A stretch of 64,000 nt of DNA. Source: Flavobacteriales bacterium UBA3364 (lineage in GTDB: Bacteria > Bacteroidota > Bacteroidia > Flavobacteriales_F > PHOS-HE28). Below the pieces are notes generated by a model. The model did no database searches. It worked only from the letters and a program-made list of their open reading frames with translations, and was not told the origin of the DNA. The stretch lies in the NCBI GenBank assembly GCA_002360495.1, contig DEQO01000125.1:45356-109355 (forward strand), in the 5' to 3' direction. Of this stretch, positions 54,869 to 63,822 are shown piece by piece. Positions within the stretch are counted from its first letter, which is position 1. The number at the start of each line of letters is the position of its first letter. Both the position numbers and the translations under genes were made by a program.

Positions 54869-55570
54869 TCAACCTTCTTTGGCGATCAGCCGGAACCCCT
54901 TGCCATGCACGTTGATGATCTCCACGGCCGGGTCCTCACGCAGGTACTTCCGCAATTTGGCGATGTAAACGTCCATGCTGCGGCCATTGAAATAACTGTC
55001 GTTGCCCCAGACCGCGTTCAACGCTACACTGCGCTCCAGCACGTCGTTGCGGTTGGCGCAAAGCAGCCGCAACAATTCCGATTCCTTCGTGGTGAGCTTG
55101 CGATCACCCTGTGGAGTGCGCAAGACTTGTTTCCGGGGTTCGAAGGAGCTGTCGCCCAACCGGTATTCCTCTGGCTCGGGGGACTTGGGTTCAGCCCCCT
55201 TGGCACGGCGTAGTACCGCTGCAATGCGCAGCAGCAGTTCCTCCATCCCGAAAGGCTTGGTGATGTAATCGTCCGCACCGCTCTGGAAGCCCTGGATGGT
55301 GTCCTGCTTCATGCTTTTCGCGGTCACGAAGATGATGGGGGTCGAGACGTCCTTCTGGCGGATCTCCCGGGCCAGGGTGAAGCCGTCCTTCTGCGGCATC
55401 ATCACGTCAAGGATCAACAGGTCGTAGCCGCCCTTGTCATAGGCGCTCCTTCCCTGCTGGCCATCGGTCCGCAGGTCCGCTTCGTAGCCTTTCGCCCGCA
55501 GGTATTCCACGAGCAGGTTCCCCAGGTTGGGATCATCCTCTACCAACAGCAGCTTGAACGGTTGTGACAT
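54869..55570 (-). CDS. OmpR-family response regulator
   Basis: 233 residues from ATG 55570, which lies inside the last 38 bases of the kinase gene. Receiver domain 1-120 with the EDD acidic pocket (11-13), phosphoacceptor D55 in LILDVMMPQ and K in YITKPFG. A winged-helix DNA-binding domain covers about 140-230 (LTTKESELLRLLCANRNDV, RSMDVYIAKLRKYL, INVHGKGFRL). It probably binds the GTTAA direct repeats upstream of the kinase gene (autoregulation, inferred). Confidence 0.95.
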   Translation of the reverse strand: MSQPFKLLLVEDDPNLGNLLVEYLRAKGYEADLRTDGQQGRSAYDKGGYDLLILDVMMPQKDGFTLAREIRQKDVSTPIIFVTAKSMKQDTIQGFQSGADDYITKPFGMEELLLRIAAVLRRAKGAEPKSPEPEEYRLGDSSFEPRKQVLRTPQGDRKLTTKESELLRLLCANRNDVLERSVALNAVWGNDSYFNGRSMDVYIAKLRKYLREDPAVEIINVHGKGFRLIAKEG

Positions 55571-57092
55571 GCTCGAACGGAATGAAGATGTGGAAGGTAC
55601 TGCCCCGGCCCGGAGCGCTGTCCAACTTGATGCGCCCTCCATGCCGCTCCACCACGGTGCGCACATAGCTGAGCCCGAGCCCGAAGCCTTTCGCGTTGTG
55701 CAGGTTACCGGTGGGTACACGGTACAGCCGGTCGAAGATCTTGCGTTGCTCCGAGGGTGCGATGCCGATGCCGTTGTCCGTCACGCTCACGGTGACGCCT
55801 TCGTTGTTGTTCGTGGTGACGATCCGGATCCGCGGTTCCTGTTCGGCGTACTTCACCGCATTGTCGATCAGGTTGTAGAGCAAGTTGGTCAGGTGGATAC
55901 GGTCGCCTTGTACGTTGTGGATCTCGGCCTTCAGGTCCAGGTCGATCCGGCCGTTGCGTCGTGAGACCTGGATGTTGCTGCTGCGCACCACGTCCTGCAC
56001 AACGCTGTGCAGGTCCAGGTCCACCCGCTTCAGCAGCATGTGGCCGCTCTCCAGCACGGCGCTCTGCAACACGTTCTCCACCAAGGCGCCGAGCCGTTTG
56101 TTCTCGTCGCGGATCATGGTCACGAAGGTGCGCACCTGCTGTTCCGTCTTGGGCATGGAGGGATCGACCAACGCCTCGCAGGCCAGGCCGATGGTGCTGA
56201 TCGGTGTCTTCAGTTCGTGCGTAAGGTTGTTCACCAGGTCGTTGCGGATCTCGCCGATCCGCTTCTGCCGGTAGATCGTGCGGATGGTGTAGAGGAAGGC
56301 CAACACGACGATGGCCATGAGCAGCGCACTGATGATCAGCATGGGCACCATTCCGCGCCAGAGCATGCCGCGTTGCCCCGGCATCGCGACGTGGAGGAAA
56401 TAAGTGTCACCGGCAATGTCATGCCGGAAGAGCTTTTCCTTGAACGGTGTATCGGCCGTGACCAGACTATCCTGCCCACCTTCCGTGCCGATGCCGACCG
56501 GCTCCCCGTCCTCCGTGAAAACGCCATAATGGAGCGGGGCATGGATCCCGCTGATCGCGAATTCCACCGCCAGCAAGGAGTCCAGGATGCGCGGCTGGAT
56601 CCGCTCGCTGATGTCCCGTTCCAGTTCGGCGGACAGGATGCCGCGCACCATGTCGGTGACCAACGCTACGTGTTCCTCCTGTTCCTCCGGGTCCCGGAGG
56701 GGCTGGAAGTCCTCGTCGGCTCCGGGCGCAACAGGAGCCTCCGGTGCGTGCGTATCCTCCGGCACCACCATGCTGTCCTCCACTTCAGGGATCGCCTCCG
56801 TGGCTTCCACTTCCCCTGCTTCCTCGATGGAGGGCCGATGGGCACTGGCGCGCCGCATGTCGTCAAGCTTCACCAGCAACCGCCGGCCGGCCTTGTGACG
56901 CTTGAGATCGTCCATCTTCTCCAATTGCTCCAGGCGGTCGCATACGGCGAAGAGCGCATTGTCCACACTGTGCTGGAACTGTGCTTCGCGCAGCACCATG
57001 GTGTCGCGCATCCATTTCACCTGTATCCCCACCAACCCCAGCAAAGCGACGCTGATCGCCACCAACAGCCCGGTGATCCAGCGTTTGTCCAT
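55533..57092 (-). CDS. Sensor histidine kinase
   Basis: 519 residues. Membrane helices at about 7-27 and 248-270 enclose a periplasmic sensor of 220 residues with an acidic, Pro/Glu-rich stretch (about 90-140). HisKA box NNLTHELKTPIS with phosphoacceptor H292. HATPase motifs: N box NLIDNAVKYA, G1 DNGIGIA, F box IFDRLYRV and G2 GFGLGLSYV. It should phosphorylate the overlapping OmpR-type regulator. Signal unknown. Transcription likely begins at the TAGTTTCG box 4 nt before its ATG. Confidence 0.94.
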   Translation of the reverse strand: MDKRWITGLLVAISVALLGLVGIQVKWMRDTMVLREAQFQHSVDNALFAVCDRLEQLEKMDDLKRHKAGRRLLVKLDDMRRASAHRPSIEEAGEVEATEAIPEVEDSMVVPEDTHAPEAPVAPGADEDFQPLRDPEEQEEHVALVTDMVRGILSAELERDISERIQPRILDSLLAVEFAISGIHAPLHYGVFTEDGEPVGIGTEGGQDSLVTADTPFKEKLFRHDIAGDTYFLHVAMPGQRGMLWRGMVPMLIISALLMAIVVLAFLYTIRTIYRQKRIGEIRNDLVNNLTHELKTPISTIGLACEALVDPSMPKTEQQVRTFVTMIRDENKRLGALVENVLQSAVLESGHMLLKRVDLDLHSVVQDVVRSSNIQVSRRNGRIDLDLKAEIHNVQGDRIHLTNLLYNLIDNAVKYAEQEPRIRIVTTNNNEGVTVSVTDNGIGIAPSEQRKIFDRLYRVPTGNLHNAKGFGLGLSYVRTVVERHGGRIKLDSAPGRGSTFHIFIPFEHVTTVQAAVGRG

Positions 57093-57096
57093 GCAA

Positions 57097-57167
57097 CGAA
57101 ACTATCGGCAACGCATGCCTTGTCATATGCCTTAACGGTCTTTAACGTTCGTTGATGTTCCCTTAAC
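57097..57167 (-). promoter_or_regulatory. -7 box and GTTAA direct-repeat array upstream of the two-component operon
   Basis: TAGTTTCG (57104-57097, minus strand) ends 4 nt before the kinase ATG. Upstream, TTAAC words on the plus strand at 57132, 57142 and 57163, with TTGAT at 57152, are spaced 10, 10 and 11 bp, that is, one helical turn. Such same-face direct repeats are typical binding sites of OmpR/PhoB-type regulators and sit where a -33 box is missing. Confidence 0.55.
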
Positions 57168-57367
57168 AGCACCGGGCTACGCGCCGGGATACGTTTGTGG
57201 CAGCGAACGTTCTTGATCCCACTTCAGGGTGGGTGGACATATCGAAGAGGCTTGTCAACGGTCTTGGTTTTGGTTCCGTGACAGCGCAACAAGGGGCTGA
57301 AGGCTTCCACGCAGGTGGGGGCCTTTCGGCTTTCATGGGGTGTTCTTCCAGCTACCTTCGGGCACTC

Positions 57368-58810
57368 ATGGAGCAACTGCTGAACTTGATCGATGGGGAA
57401 CTGCGGCCAGCGGTCAGCGGCGCGTGGTTGGATGTGCATGCCCCCGCCACAGGCACCGTGTATGCTCAACTACCTGATTCGGACGAGAGCGATGTGGAGG
57501 CGGCCGTGGAAGCCGCGCACCGCGCATTCCCGGCCTGGCGTGCGCTTGGCCGCGAGGGGCGCAGTGCCATCCTGCTCCGCCTGGCCGAGCTGATCGAACA
57601 GGACCTCGACGGGTTCGTGATGGATGAATCACGCGACAACGGCAAACCGCTTTCGTTGGCCCGTCGCGTGGACATCCCGCGCGCGGTGGCCAATTTCCGC
57701 TTCTTCGCAACAGCGATCCTGCACTTCCCCAGCGAAGCGCATTTGATGGACGATGTGGCGGTGAACTACACCGATCGCCAACCGTTCGGTGTGGCCGGTT
57801 GCATCAGTCCGTGGAACCTGCCGCTCTACCTTTTCACCTGGAAGATCGCCCCTGCGCTCGCCTCCGGGAATTGCGTTGTTGCAAAGCCTTCGGAAGTAAC
57901 GCCGCTCACCGCCTACCGCATGAGCACATTGTGCAAGGTGGCCGGTATCCCTCCCGGTGTGCTCAACATCGTACACGGCCTGGGTCCGAAGGTGGGTGCT
58001 GCGATCACCGCACATCCGCGCATCCCGGCGATCTCCTTCACCGGTGGCACCCGCACGGGAGCGGAGATCGCTCGTGTGGCAGCACCGATGTTCAAGAAAC
58101 TCAGCCTGGAACTCGGCGGCAAGAACCCGGTGCTCGTGTTCGCCGATTGCGACTTCGAGGAGATGCTGAGGACCACGGTGCGCAGCAGCTTCACCAACCA
58201 AGGACAGATCTGCTTGTGCGGTTCGCGCATCCTCGTCGAGCGAAGCCTCCTGCCCCATTTCCGCGATGCCTTCCTGCAACGCGTGGAAGCACTGCGCGTC
58301 GGTGACCCCACGGATCCCGCGAGCGACCTCGGCGCGGTGGTGAGCAAGGACCACATGGAGAAGGTACTGGCGTACATCGATCTGGCGAAGTCCGAAGGCG
58401 GTACGATACGCTGCGGCGGTGAACGCATACACTTGACGGGTGACTTGAAGGATGGTTGGTACATCGCACCCACGGTGATCGAGGGCCTGGGCCCGAACTG
58501 CCGAACGAACCAGGAGGAGATCTTCGGACCGGTGGTCACCATCCAGCCGTTCGACACGGAGGAGGAAGCGTTGACGCTCGCCAACGCAACGCCCTATGGA
58601 CTGGCCAGCGTGGTGTGGACGAAGGACCTGCAACGTGCGCATCGCGTAGCACGGGCCATACACTCCGGGATCGTGTGGGTGAACTGCTGGATGGTGCGCG
58701 ACCTGCGGACGCCGTTCGGCGGTGTGAAGCAGAGCGGCGTGGGGCGCGAGGGCGGCGTGGAGGCCCTGCGGTTCTTCACCGAGGCCAAGAACGTGTGCAT
58801 CAAGCTCTGA
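57368..58810 (+). CDS. Aldehyde dehydrogenase, probable 2-aminomuconate-6-semialdehyde dehydrogenase
   Basis: 480 residues from ATG 57368; the open frame back to 57197 has no homology. NAD-dependent ALDH fold: N150 (ISPWNLPLY), FTGGTRTGAEI, E248 (LELGGKNP) and nucleophile C282 (NQGQICLCGSR) are all present, as is EEIFGPVVTI. The sequence style (GCISPWNLPLYLFTWKIAPAL, VNCWMVRDLRTPFGGVKQSG) is that of aminomuconate/hydroxymuconate semialdehyde dehydrogenases. It would oxidise the ACMSD product to 2-aminomuconate. TACGTTTG at 57190-57197 is a candidate -7 box with a long leader. Confidence 0.88.
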   Translation: MEQLLNLIDGELRPAVSGAWLDVHAPATGTVYAQLPDSDESDVEAAVEAAHRAFPAWRALGREGRSAILLRLAELIEQDLDGFVMDESRDNGKPLSLARRVDIPRAVANFRFFATAILHFPSEAHLMDDVAVNYTDRQPFGVAGCISPWNLPLYLFTWKIAPALASGNCVVAKPSEVTPLTAYRMSTLCKVAGIPPGVLNIVHGLGPKVGAAITAHPRIPAISFTGGTRTGAEIARVAAPMFKKLSLELGGKNPVLVFADCDFEEMLRTTVRSSFTNQGQICLCGSRILVERSLLPHFRDAFLQRVEALRVGDPTDPASDLGAVVSKDHMEKVLAYIDLAKSEGGTIRCGGERIHLTGDLKDGWYIAPTVIEGLGPNCRTNQEEIFGPVVTIQPFDTEEEALTLANATPYGLASVVWTKDLQRAHRVARAIHSGIVWVNCWMVRDLRTPFGGVKQSGVGREGGVEALRFFTEAKNVCIKL

Positions 58811-58934
58811 GGGCTTCCTGTCGTTTGGGCCGGTGCTGCTTCATGCCGTTGGTGAAGAACCAGCCGAACCGTCGATCGAACCAGGACTGGAACCGATCGA
58901 AGCGATCGAAGAGGAAGTGCAACAGGGTGAACAT
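58800..58934 (-). CDS. 44-residue aromatic/basic small protein
   Basis: From ATG 58934 the frame reads MFTLLHFLFDRFDRFQSWFD, then RRFGWFFTNGMK and a basic tail ending EALRA before the TGA at 58800-58802. The periodic Phe/Trp/Arg/Asp pattern predicts an amphipathic helix, and the FGWFFTNG(R/M)K end recalls tiny conserved proteins I have seen in Flavobacteriales (recollection, not checked). It begins 102 bp after the stop of the SiaB-like gene on the same strand and overlaps the ALDH 3' end by 11 nt. Function unknown. Confidence 0.55.
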   Translation of the reverse strand: MFTLLHFLFDRFDRFQSWFDRRFGWFFTNGMKQHRPKRQEALRA

Positions 58935-59036
58935 GCGGTACGTTGTCTGTTAGGGGAACAGCATCCTGGCACCGATCCGTATGTGCCACCGAAAATTCTT
59001 GCGGCTGCTACTCTTGGGAGGCCGACCGAAGAATAC

Positions 59037-60104
59037 TCAAAGCGCCACCTCCAGCGAGAGGAAAGGCGCGTTGCGCCACGTGTGCCGCGCCAAACGCAAT
59101 GGGGACGAACTGCGCCGCGCCAGATCGATCAGGCCCAACTGCAGTGTACCGGTGTTCTCACCGCGACCCAGTAGAATATCGCGGTAGCGGCGTTGCAGGC
59201 CTTGCGCATCCAAGGCGTTCACTTCGACAACGGCGGCGGTGAGCCTTTCCGCGGCCTGTGCGTCCAGCGGCATGCCCGTGACCACCGACACTTTGCGCTG
59301 GGCACAACGGCTCAGCAATATCAAGGGGCCCTCCCCGCTGACGCCGAGGTTCTCCATCAATTCGCTGATGGCCAGGAAGGCGCGCATGCGCGCGTCGGAG
59401 TGCTGGCGGTCCTCGTCGAGGTCCCGTTCGATGATGCGCATCACTACTTCCTGCTCGCCCGCTGCCAGATGGCCGCGGCAAAGCACGGAAATGTCGTTCT
59501 CCACCACGGTGCGATGAAGACTGAACGCACTTTCGTTGGTCCCCTGCCAGGCTCCCGCCTTGCCGACCAGCACGCGTAGCGCGAACAGTTGATGGTCCGC
59601 ACCCAGGGGCATGAAAGCGTGTTGCAACGCATGGCCTGAGCGACGTGCCATTTCGATGAGGCCCAATCCCGCTCCACCACGCGCGGTGCGCTCATCACTT
59701 TGCAGCCCGCGCAGGAATACCTGCTTCATCTGTTTCAGGTCCAGGCCACGAAGCCCCTCCAATGCCGTGCTGAGCCGCTCTGCATCGGCATTCGCCAAGG
59801 GGTTCACCGCTGTGACCTCGTGCTGCGCGGCACGGCTGCGCAAGACGAAGAGGCTCCGGCCAGCACCCTCACCCGACCCGTCGGTGAACGTGGCACGATG
59901 GCGGATGATGTTCTGGTAGGCTTCCACCATGATGAACGCCAGTTTCCCGCGCACGCTCTTGTCCACGTCGTCGTGTTCCAGGAACTCTTCGCCCAACGTG
60001 ATCAGCCGCGCGGTGTGCTCGTCGTGGAAGCGGCCACTGTACAGAAAGGTGAGCCGATCTCCCGCCAGTGCGTCGTAGAGTACGTGAACGGTGGATAGAT
60101 CCAT
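59037..60104 (-). CDS. Tandem SiaB-like (DUF6272) protein
   Basis: 355 residues from ATG 60104. Two similar halves of about 175 residues, each a SiaB/DUF6272-type unit: an N-terminal helix-rich lead (VRGKLAFIMVEAYQNIIRH; RMRAFLAISELMENLG), a VTAVNPLAN or VVTGMPLD strand, and a terminal GGAGLGLIEMARRSG or LGLIDLARRSS motif. SiaB proteins are atypical kinases that act on partner regulator proteins. The first half keeps more of the conserved pattern. It is divergent from the HD-PPK1 gene, sharing a 101-bp promoter region. Target unknown. Confidence 0.75.
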   Translation of the reverse strand: MDLSTVHVLYDALAGDRLTFLYSGRFHDEHTARLITLGEEFLEHDDVDKSVRGKLAFIMVEAYQNIIRHRATFTDGSGEGAGRSLFVLRSRAAQHEVTAVNPLANADAERLSTALEGLRGLDLKQMKQVFLRGLQSDERTARGGAGLGLIEMARRSGHALQHAFMPLGADHQLFALRVLVGKAGAWQGTNESAFSLHRTVVENDISVLCRGHLAAGEQEVVMRIIERDLDEDRQHSDARMRAFLAISELMENLGVSGEGPLILLSRCAQRKVSVVTGMPLDAQAAERLTAAVVEVNALDAQGLQRRYRDILLGRGENTGTLQLGLIDLARRSSSPLRLARHTWRNAPFLSLEVAL

Positions 60105-60122
60105 TCCGGCAGGAGGCTCGGC

Positions 60123-60194
60123 CAAAGATAGCCGCGGCGGGCGGTGCAAGGTGCGCGAGTATTCCTTGGAGCGTCGTGTGGCCGGCTAACTTCG
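60123..60194. promoter_or_regulatory. Divergent -7 boxes between SiaB-like and HD-PPK1 genes
   Basis: Minus strand TATCTTTG (60130-60123) lies 18 nt before the SiaB-like ATG. Plus strand TAACTTCG (60187-60194) lies 11 nt before the HD-PPK1 ATG. Their closeness makes coordinated control possible. Confidence 0.5.
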
Positions 60195-60205
60195 CGACCC
60201 TTCAA

Positions 60206-62911
60206 ATGATCTCCGAGACCCTGGTCGAGCGCACACGGCTGCACGTGCGGCGCTGGTTCGCGCGGCGGATGCCGAAGGCGATGTACTTCCACGACCTGGA
60301 ACATACCCTTACCGTGACCCGCACGGCCAAGGCGATCGGTCAGGCCATGAAGTTGAACGCACAGGAGCTGGCGCTCCTGGAGGTGGCGGCGTTGTTCCAT
60401 GATACCGGATACGCTCTGGCCTACGCGGGACACGAGGAAAAAAGCGCAGCGCTGGCCGGCGCGTTCCTACGGAAGGCGAAGGCCAGCGAAACGGACATCG
60501 CCCGTGTGCATGGCCTGATCATGGCCACCCGTCTTTCGGCCACCCCGCGCGGATCGTTGCAACAGGTGCTGCGCGATGCCGATTCCGCAAAAGCGGGGCA
60601 GGCCGATTTCATCGAGAAGAGCGAACTGCTGCGCAAGGAGCTGGAGACCGCACTGGGCAAGAAGATCAACGCACCGGCGTGGTTGGCACAGAACCTCGCC
60701 TATCTGGAGAAGCACACCTTCTTCACGCGGTATGCCCGCGAGCGGTACTCGAAACAGAAACACATCAACCTTCGTGCGCTGCAGCAGCGCTCGGCCACGC
60801 CCAAACGTGAACGCGCACCGCTCACGCAGTTGCACGAACGTTTCTTCGACCGCGATCTCAGCTGGCTCTCCTTCAACGACCGTGTCCTGCAAGAGGCACA
60901 GGATGCGCATGTGCCATTGCTGGAGCGCATCAAATTCCTGGCCATCTACTCCAACAACCTGGACGAGTTCTACCGCGTGCGCGTGGCCTCGTTGCGCAGC
61001 CTTGCGAAGTTGAACAAGGTTGACCGCACCGCACTGGCGATCACCCCTGAGAAGCGCGTGGAGCGGATCAACCGGAAGGCACTTGCGCAGCAGAAGGAGT
61101 TCGGTGCGCTGTACCGCGAGGTGCTGCTACCGGCACTGGCCCGGCACGGGATCCGTATCCTGCAAGGGGACCAGTTGAACACGGCACAGCGCAAGTTCGT
61201 ACGCTCCTACTTCAGCGATCGGGTGGCGCCGTTGATCCACACCGCTGCGGTCCGCGAAGGGAACGCCCCGTTCATCGAGGACCGCAAGCTCTACTTCGCC
61301 TGCCGGTTGCATGCGAAGGGAAGGTCCAAGGAGCGCATCGTGCTGGTGAACATCCCCAGCGATGAACTGGGCCGCTTCCTGATGCTGCCCGCGGCTCGTA
61401 ACCGCACCGAGCTGATCTTCCTGGACGACGTGATACGCATTTGCTTGGGCGACCTGTTCACCGGCCACAAGGTGAGCGAGTGCCACGCCATCAAGCTCTC
61501 TCGCGACGCCGAACTGCACCTGGACGAGGAATTCATCGGCAACGTGAAGGAGAAGGTGCGCAAGAGCCTGCGCAAGCGCAGCACCGGTGTGCCGTCGCGT
61601 TTCCTGTACGACAGTGGAATGCCGCGCGCCACCTTGCGTGCGTTGCGCGACCTGCTGGGCCTGATGAAACCCGACCTGGTCGCGGGCGGGCGTTACCACA
61701 ACTTCAGCGACCTGATGAAGTTGCCCGTGAAGGACCGCGCCACTTTGCGCAATGCCCCATGGCCTCCGGTACCCCACCGCGCCAGCAAGGACGGCCGCGA
61801 TGTGTTCAACGCCGTGAAGCGCGGCGATGTGCTGTGGCATTTCCCCTACCACGATTTCGGCAATGTGGTGCGCTGGTTGCAACAGGCGGCGCGGGACCCC
61901 AAGGTGCAGCGCATCTCCATAACGCTCTACCGCGTGGCCGAGAACAGCGCGGTGTGCGCAGCGCTCGTGGATGCGCTCGGCCGCGGCAAGAAGGTGACCG
62001 TCTTCGTGGAAGTACAAGCCCGGTTCGATGAGCGCTCCAACCTCTTCTGGGGCGAGGCGCTGGAACAGGCCGGCGCCAAGGTGCTATACAGCTACGAGCA
62101 CTTGAAAGTGCATTGCAAACTGTGCTCGATCGATCGGCGAGAGAACGGCAGGACCGTGCGCTACGCATACCTGGGCACCGGCAATTTCAATGAGCGTACA
62201 TCGCAGATCTATGCGGACATGGCCCTGATCACCTGCCAGCCGGCGATCACGCGCGAAGTCGTCGAAGTGTTCGAGCACCTGATGGACCGCCGTCACCGTC
62301 CGGCGCTCTCGCACTTGCTCATGGCTCCACTCACCCTGCGTGACCGCCTGGAGGCCAGCATCGACAAGGAGATCGAGGCTGCGCTGCTGGGCAAGCCTGC
62401 CGAGATCCTCTTGAAGCTGAACAGCCTGGAAGACCATGCCCTGATCCGCAAGCTCTATGATGCAAGCAATGCGGGCGTCAAGATCCGCTTGATCATCCGT
62501 GGCATCTGCTGCCTGGTGCCCGGCATAGAAGGATTGAGCGCGAACATCGAGGTCATCAGCATCGTGGACCGCTACCTGGAACACACCCGTGTGTACCACT
62601 TCCACAATGGTGGCCGACCGCTGGTCATGCTCTCCTCCGCCGATTGGATGGGACGCAACCTGGACCGGCGTATCGAAGTGGCGTTCCCGGTGACCGATCC
62701 CGCGCTGCAACGCACCGTGATGGAACTGATGGAGCTGCAATGGAGTGATCGCGTAAAGGCACGCATCATAGATCCGCTTCAGACCAACCGCTACCGTGCG
62801 CCAAAGCCGCGCGATCGCAGTTCGCGAGCTCAAGAGGCCACGTACAAGTACATCCGCGCTGCGGCGAAAGCACCCGTCGTGAAAAAGAGGTCCGGTAGAG
62901 GTGTTCGGTAG
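60206..62911 (+). CDS. HD-domain / polyphosphate kinase 1 fusion protein
   Basis: 901 residues from ATG 60206, about 200 more than ordinary PPK1. Residues 1-200 are an HD phosphohydrolase: H29 and H33 (FHDLEHT), H65-D66 (LFHDTGY), GHEEKS, H102 and D124 (LRDADSAKAG), then FFTRYARERYSKQKHINL. From 213 (FFDRDLSWLSFNDRVL) a complete PPK1 follows: N-domain, SGMPRATLRAL, H545 (LWHFPYHDF, the autophosphorylated His of the family), YLGTGNFNERTSQIYAD, H793 (YLEHTRVYHF), LSSADWMGRNLDRRIEVAF. It should make polyphosphate from ATP; the HD part may hydrolyse a nucleotide or phosphate ester. Cytoplasmic or membrane-associated. Confidence 0.93.
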   Translation: MISETLVERTRLHVRRWFARRMPKAMYFHDLEHTLTVTRTAKAIGQAMKLNAQELALLEVAALFHDTGYALAYAGHEEKSAALAGAFLRKAKASETDIARVHGLIMATRLSATPRGSLQQVLRDADSAKAGQADFIEKSELLRKELETALGKKINAPAWLAQNLAYLEKHTFFTRYARERYSKQKHINLRALQQRSATPKRERAPLTQLHERFFDRDLSWLSFNDRVLQEAQDAHVPLLERIKFLAIYSNNLDEFYRVRVASLRSLAKLNKVDRTALAITPEKRVERINRKALAQQKEFGALYREVLLPALARHGIRILQGDQLNTAQRKFVRSYFSDRVAPLIHTAAVREGNAPFIEDRKLYFACRLHAKGRSKERIVLVNIPSDELGRFLMLPAARNRTELIFLDDVIRICLGDLFTGHKVSECHAIKLSRDAELHLDEEFIGNVKEKVRKSLRKRSTGVPSRFLYDSGMPRATLRALRDLLGLMKPDLVAGGRYHNFSDLMKLPVKDRATLRNAPWPPVPHRASKDGRDVFNAVKRGDVLWHFPYHDFGNVVRWLQQAARDPKVQRISITLYRVAENSAVCAALVDALGRGKKVTVFVEVQARFDERSNLFWGEALEQAGAKVLYSYEHLKVHCKLCSIDRRENGRTVRYAYLGTGNFNERTSQIYADMALITCQPAITREVVEVFEHLMDRRHRPALSHLLMAPLTLRDRLEASIDKEIEAALLGKPAEILLKLNSLEDHALIRKLYDASNAGVKIRLIIRGICCLVPGIEGLSANIEVISIVDRYLEHTRVYHFHNGGRPLVMLSSADWMGRNLDRRIEVAFPVTDPALQRTVMELMELQWSDRVKARIIDPLQTNRYRAPKPRDRSSRAQEATYKYIRAAAKAPVVKKRSGRGVR

Positions 62912-63452
<541 letters not shown>

Positions 63453-63454
63453 TG

Positions 63455-63490
63455 AAGGCGGTCCAATTCGGGCCGCCTTTCTTGTTCTTC
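63455..63490 (+). terminator. tRNA terminator
   Basis: AAGGCGGTCC (63455-63464) pairs with GGGCCGCCTT (63470-63479) over 10 bp with one G-U and a 5-nt loop, followed by TCTTGTTCTTC, beginning 5 nt after the tRNA. Confidence 0.8.
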
Positions 63491-63533
63491 GGGCAAGCCG
63501 ACCCCCACGCCCCTTCACGCTGTAGAACACCGA

Positions 63534-63713
63534 CTCCTTCACGAACCGCGACACCTGCAAAGCAGAACGACATGCCCAGCGCACCAAATAGATCCCGGGC
63601 GTGGGTGTGGCGATGCCGATGGGTGAGCCCTCCAGCGACCGACCAGCGAACACTGTCCGGCCGTGCCGGTCGTTGATGGTGGACCAGGTCGCCCCGGCGG
63701 TGAAGGGGAGCGT
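63534..63713 (-). pseudogene. Remnant of a T9SS type A sorting tail
   Basis: On the minus strand the frame reads TLPFTAGATWSTIND, then GRTVFAGRSLEG, GIATPTPGIYLVRW and VSRFVKE: the complete core of a type A sorting domain (strand, GR-V--GRSL-G, PGIYLVR, basic end). There is no signal peptide, no cargo domain, no ATG, and a stop in frame 110 nt upstream, so it appears to be the orphaned 3' end of a decayed or frameshifted surface-protein gene. The frame stays open antisense into the tRNA gene rather than stopping at the domain end. Confidence 0.5.
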
Positions 63714-63822
63714 AGGCCGCGTGCGGGACCTCGATGGCGAGTGGGTGGATGCCGCCGCTGGGGCCGTGAGGGTGTCAGGAAGCCAGTTACTGGATCCGTT
63801 CGGTCCAAGCCTTTGCGGGCGC

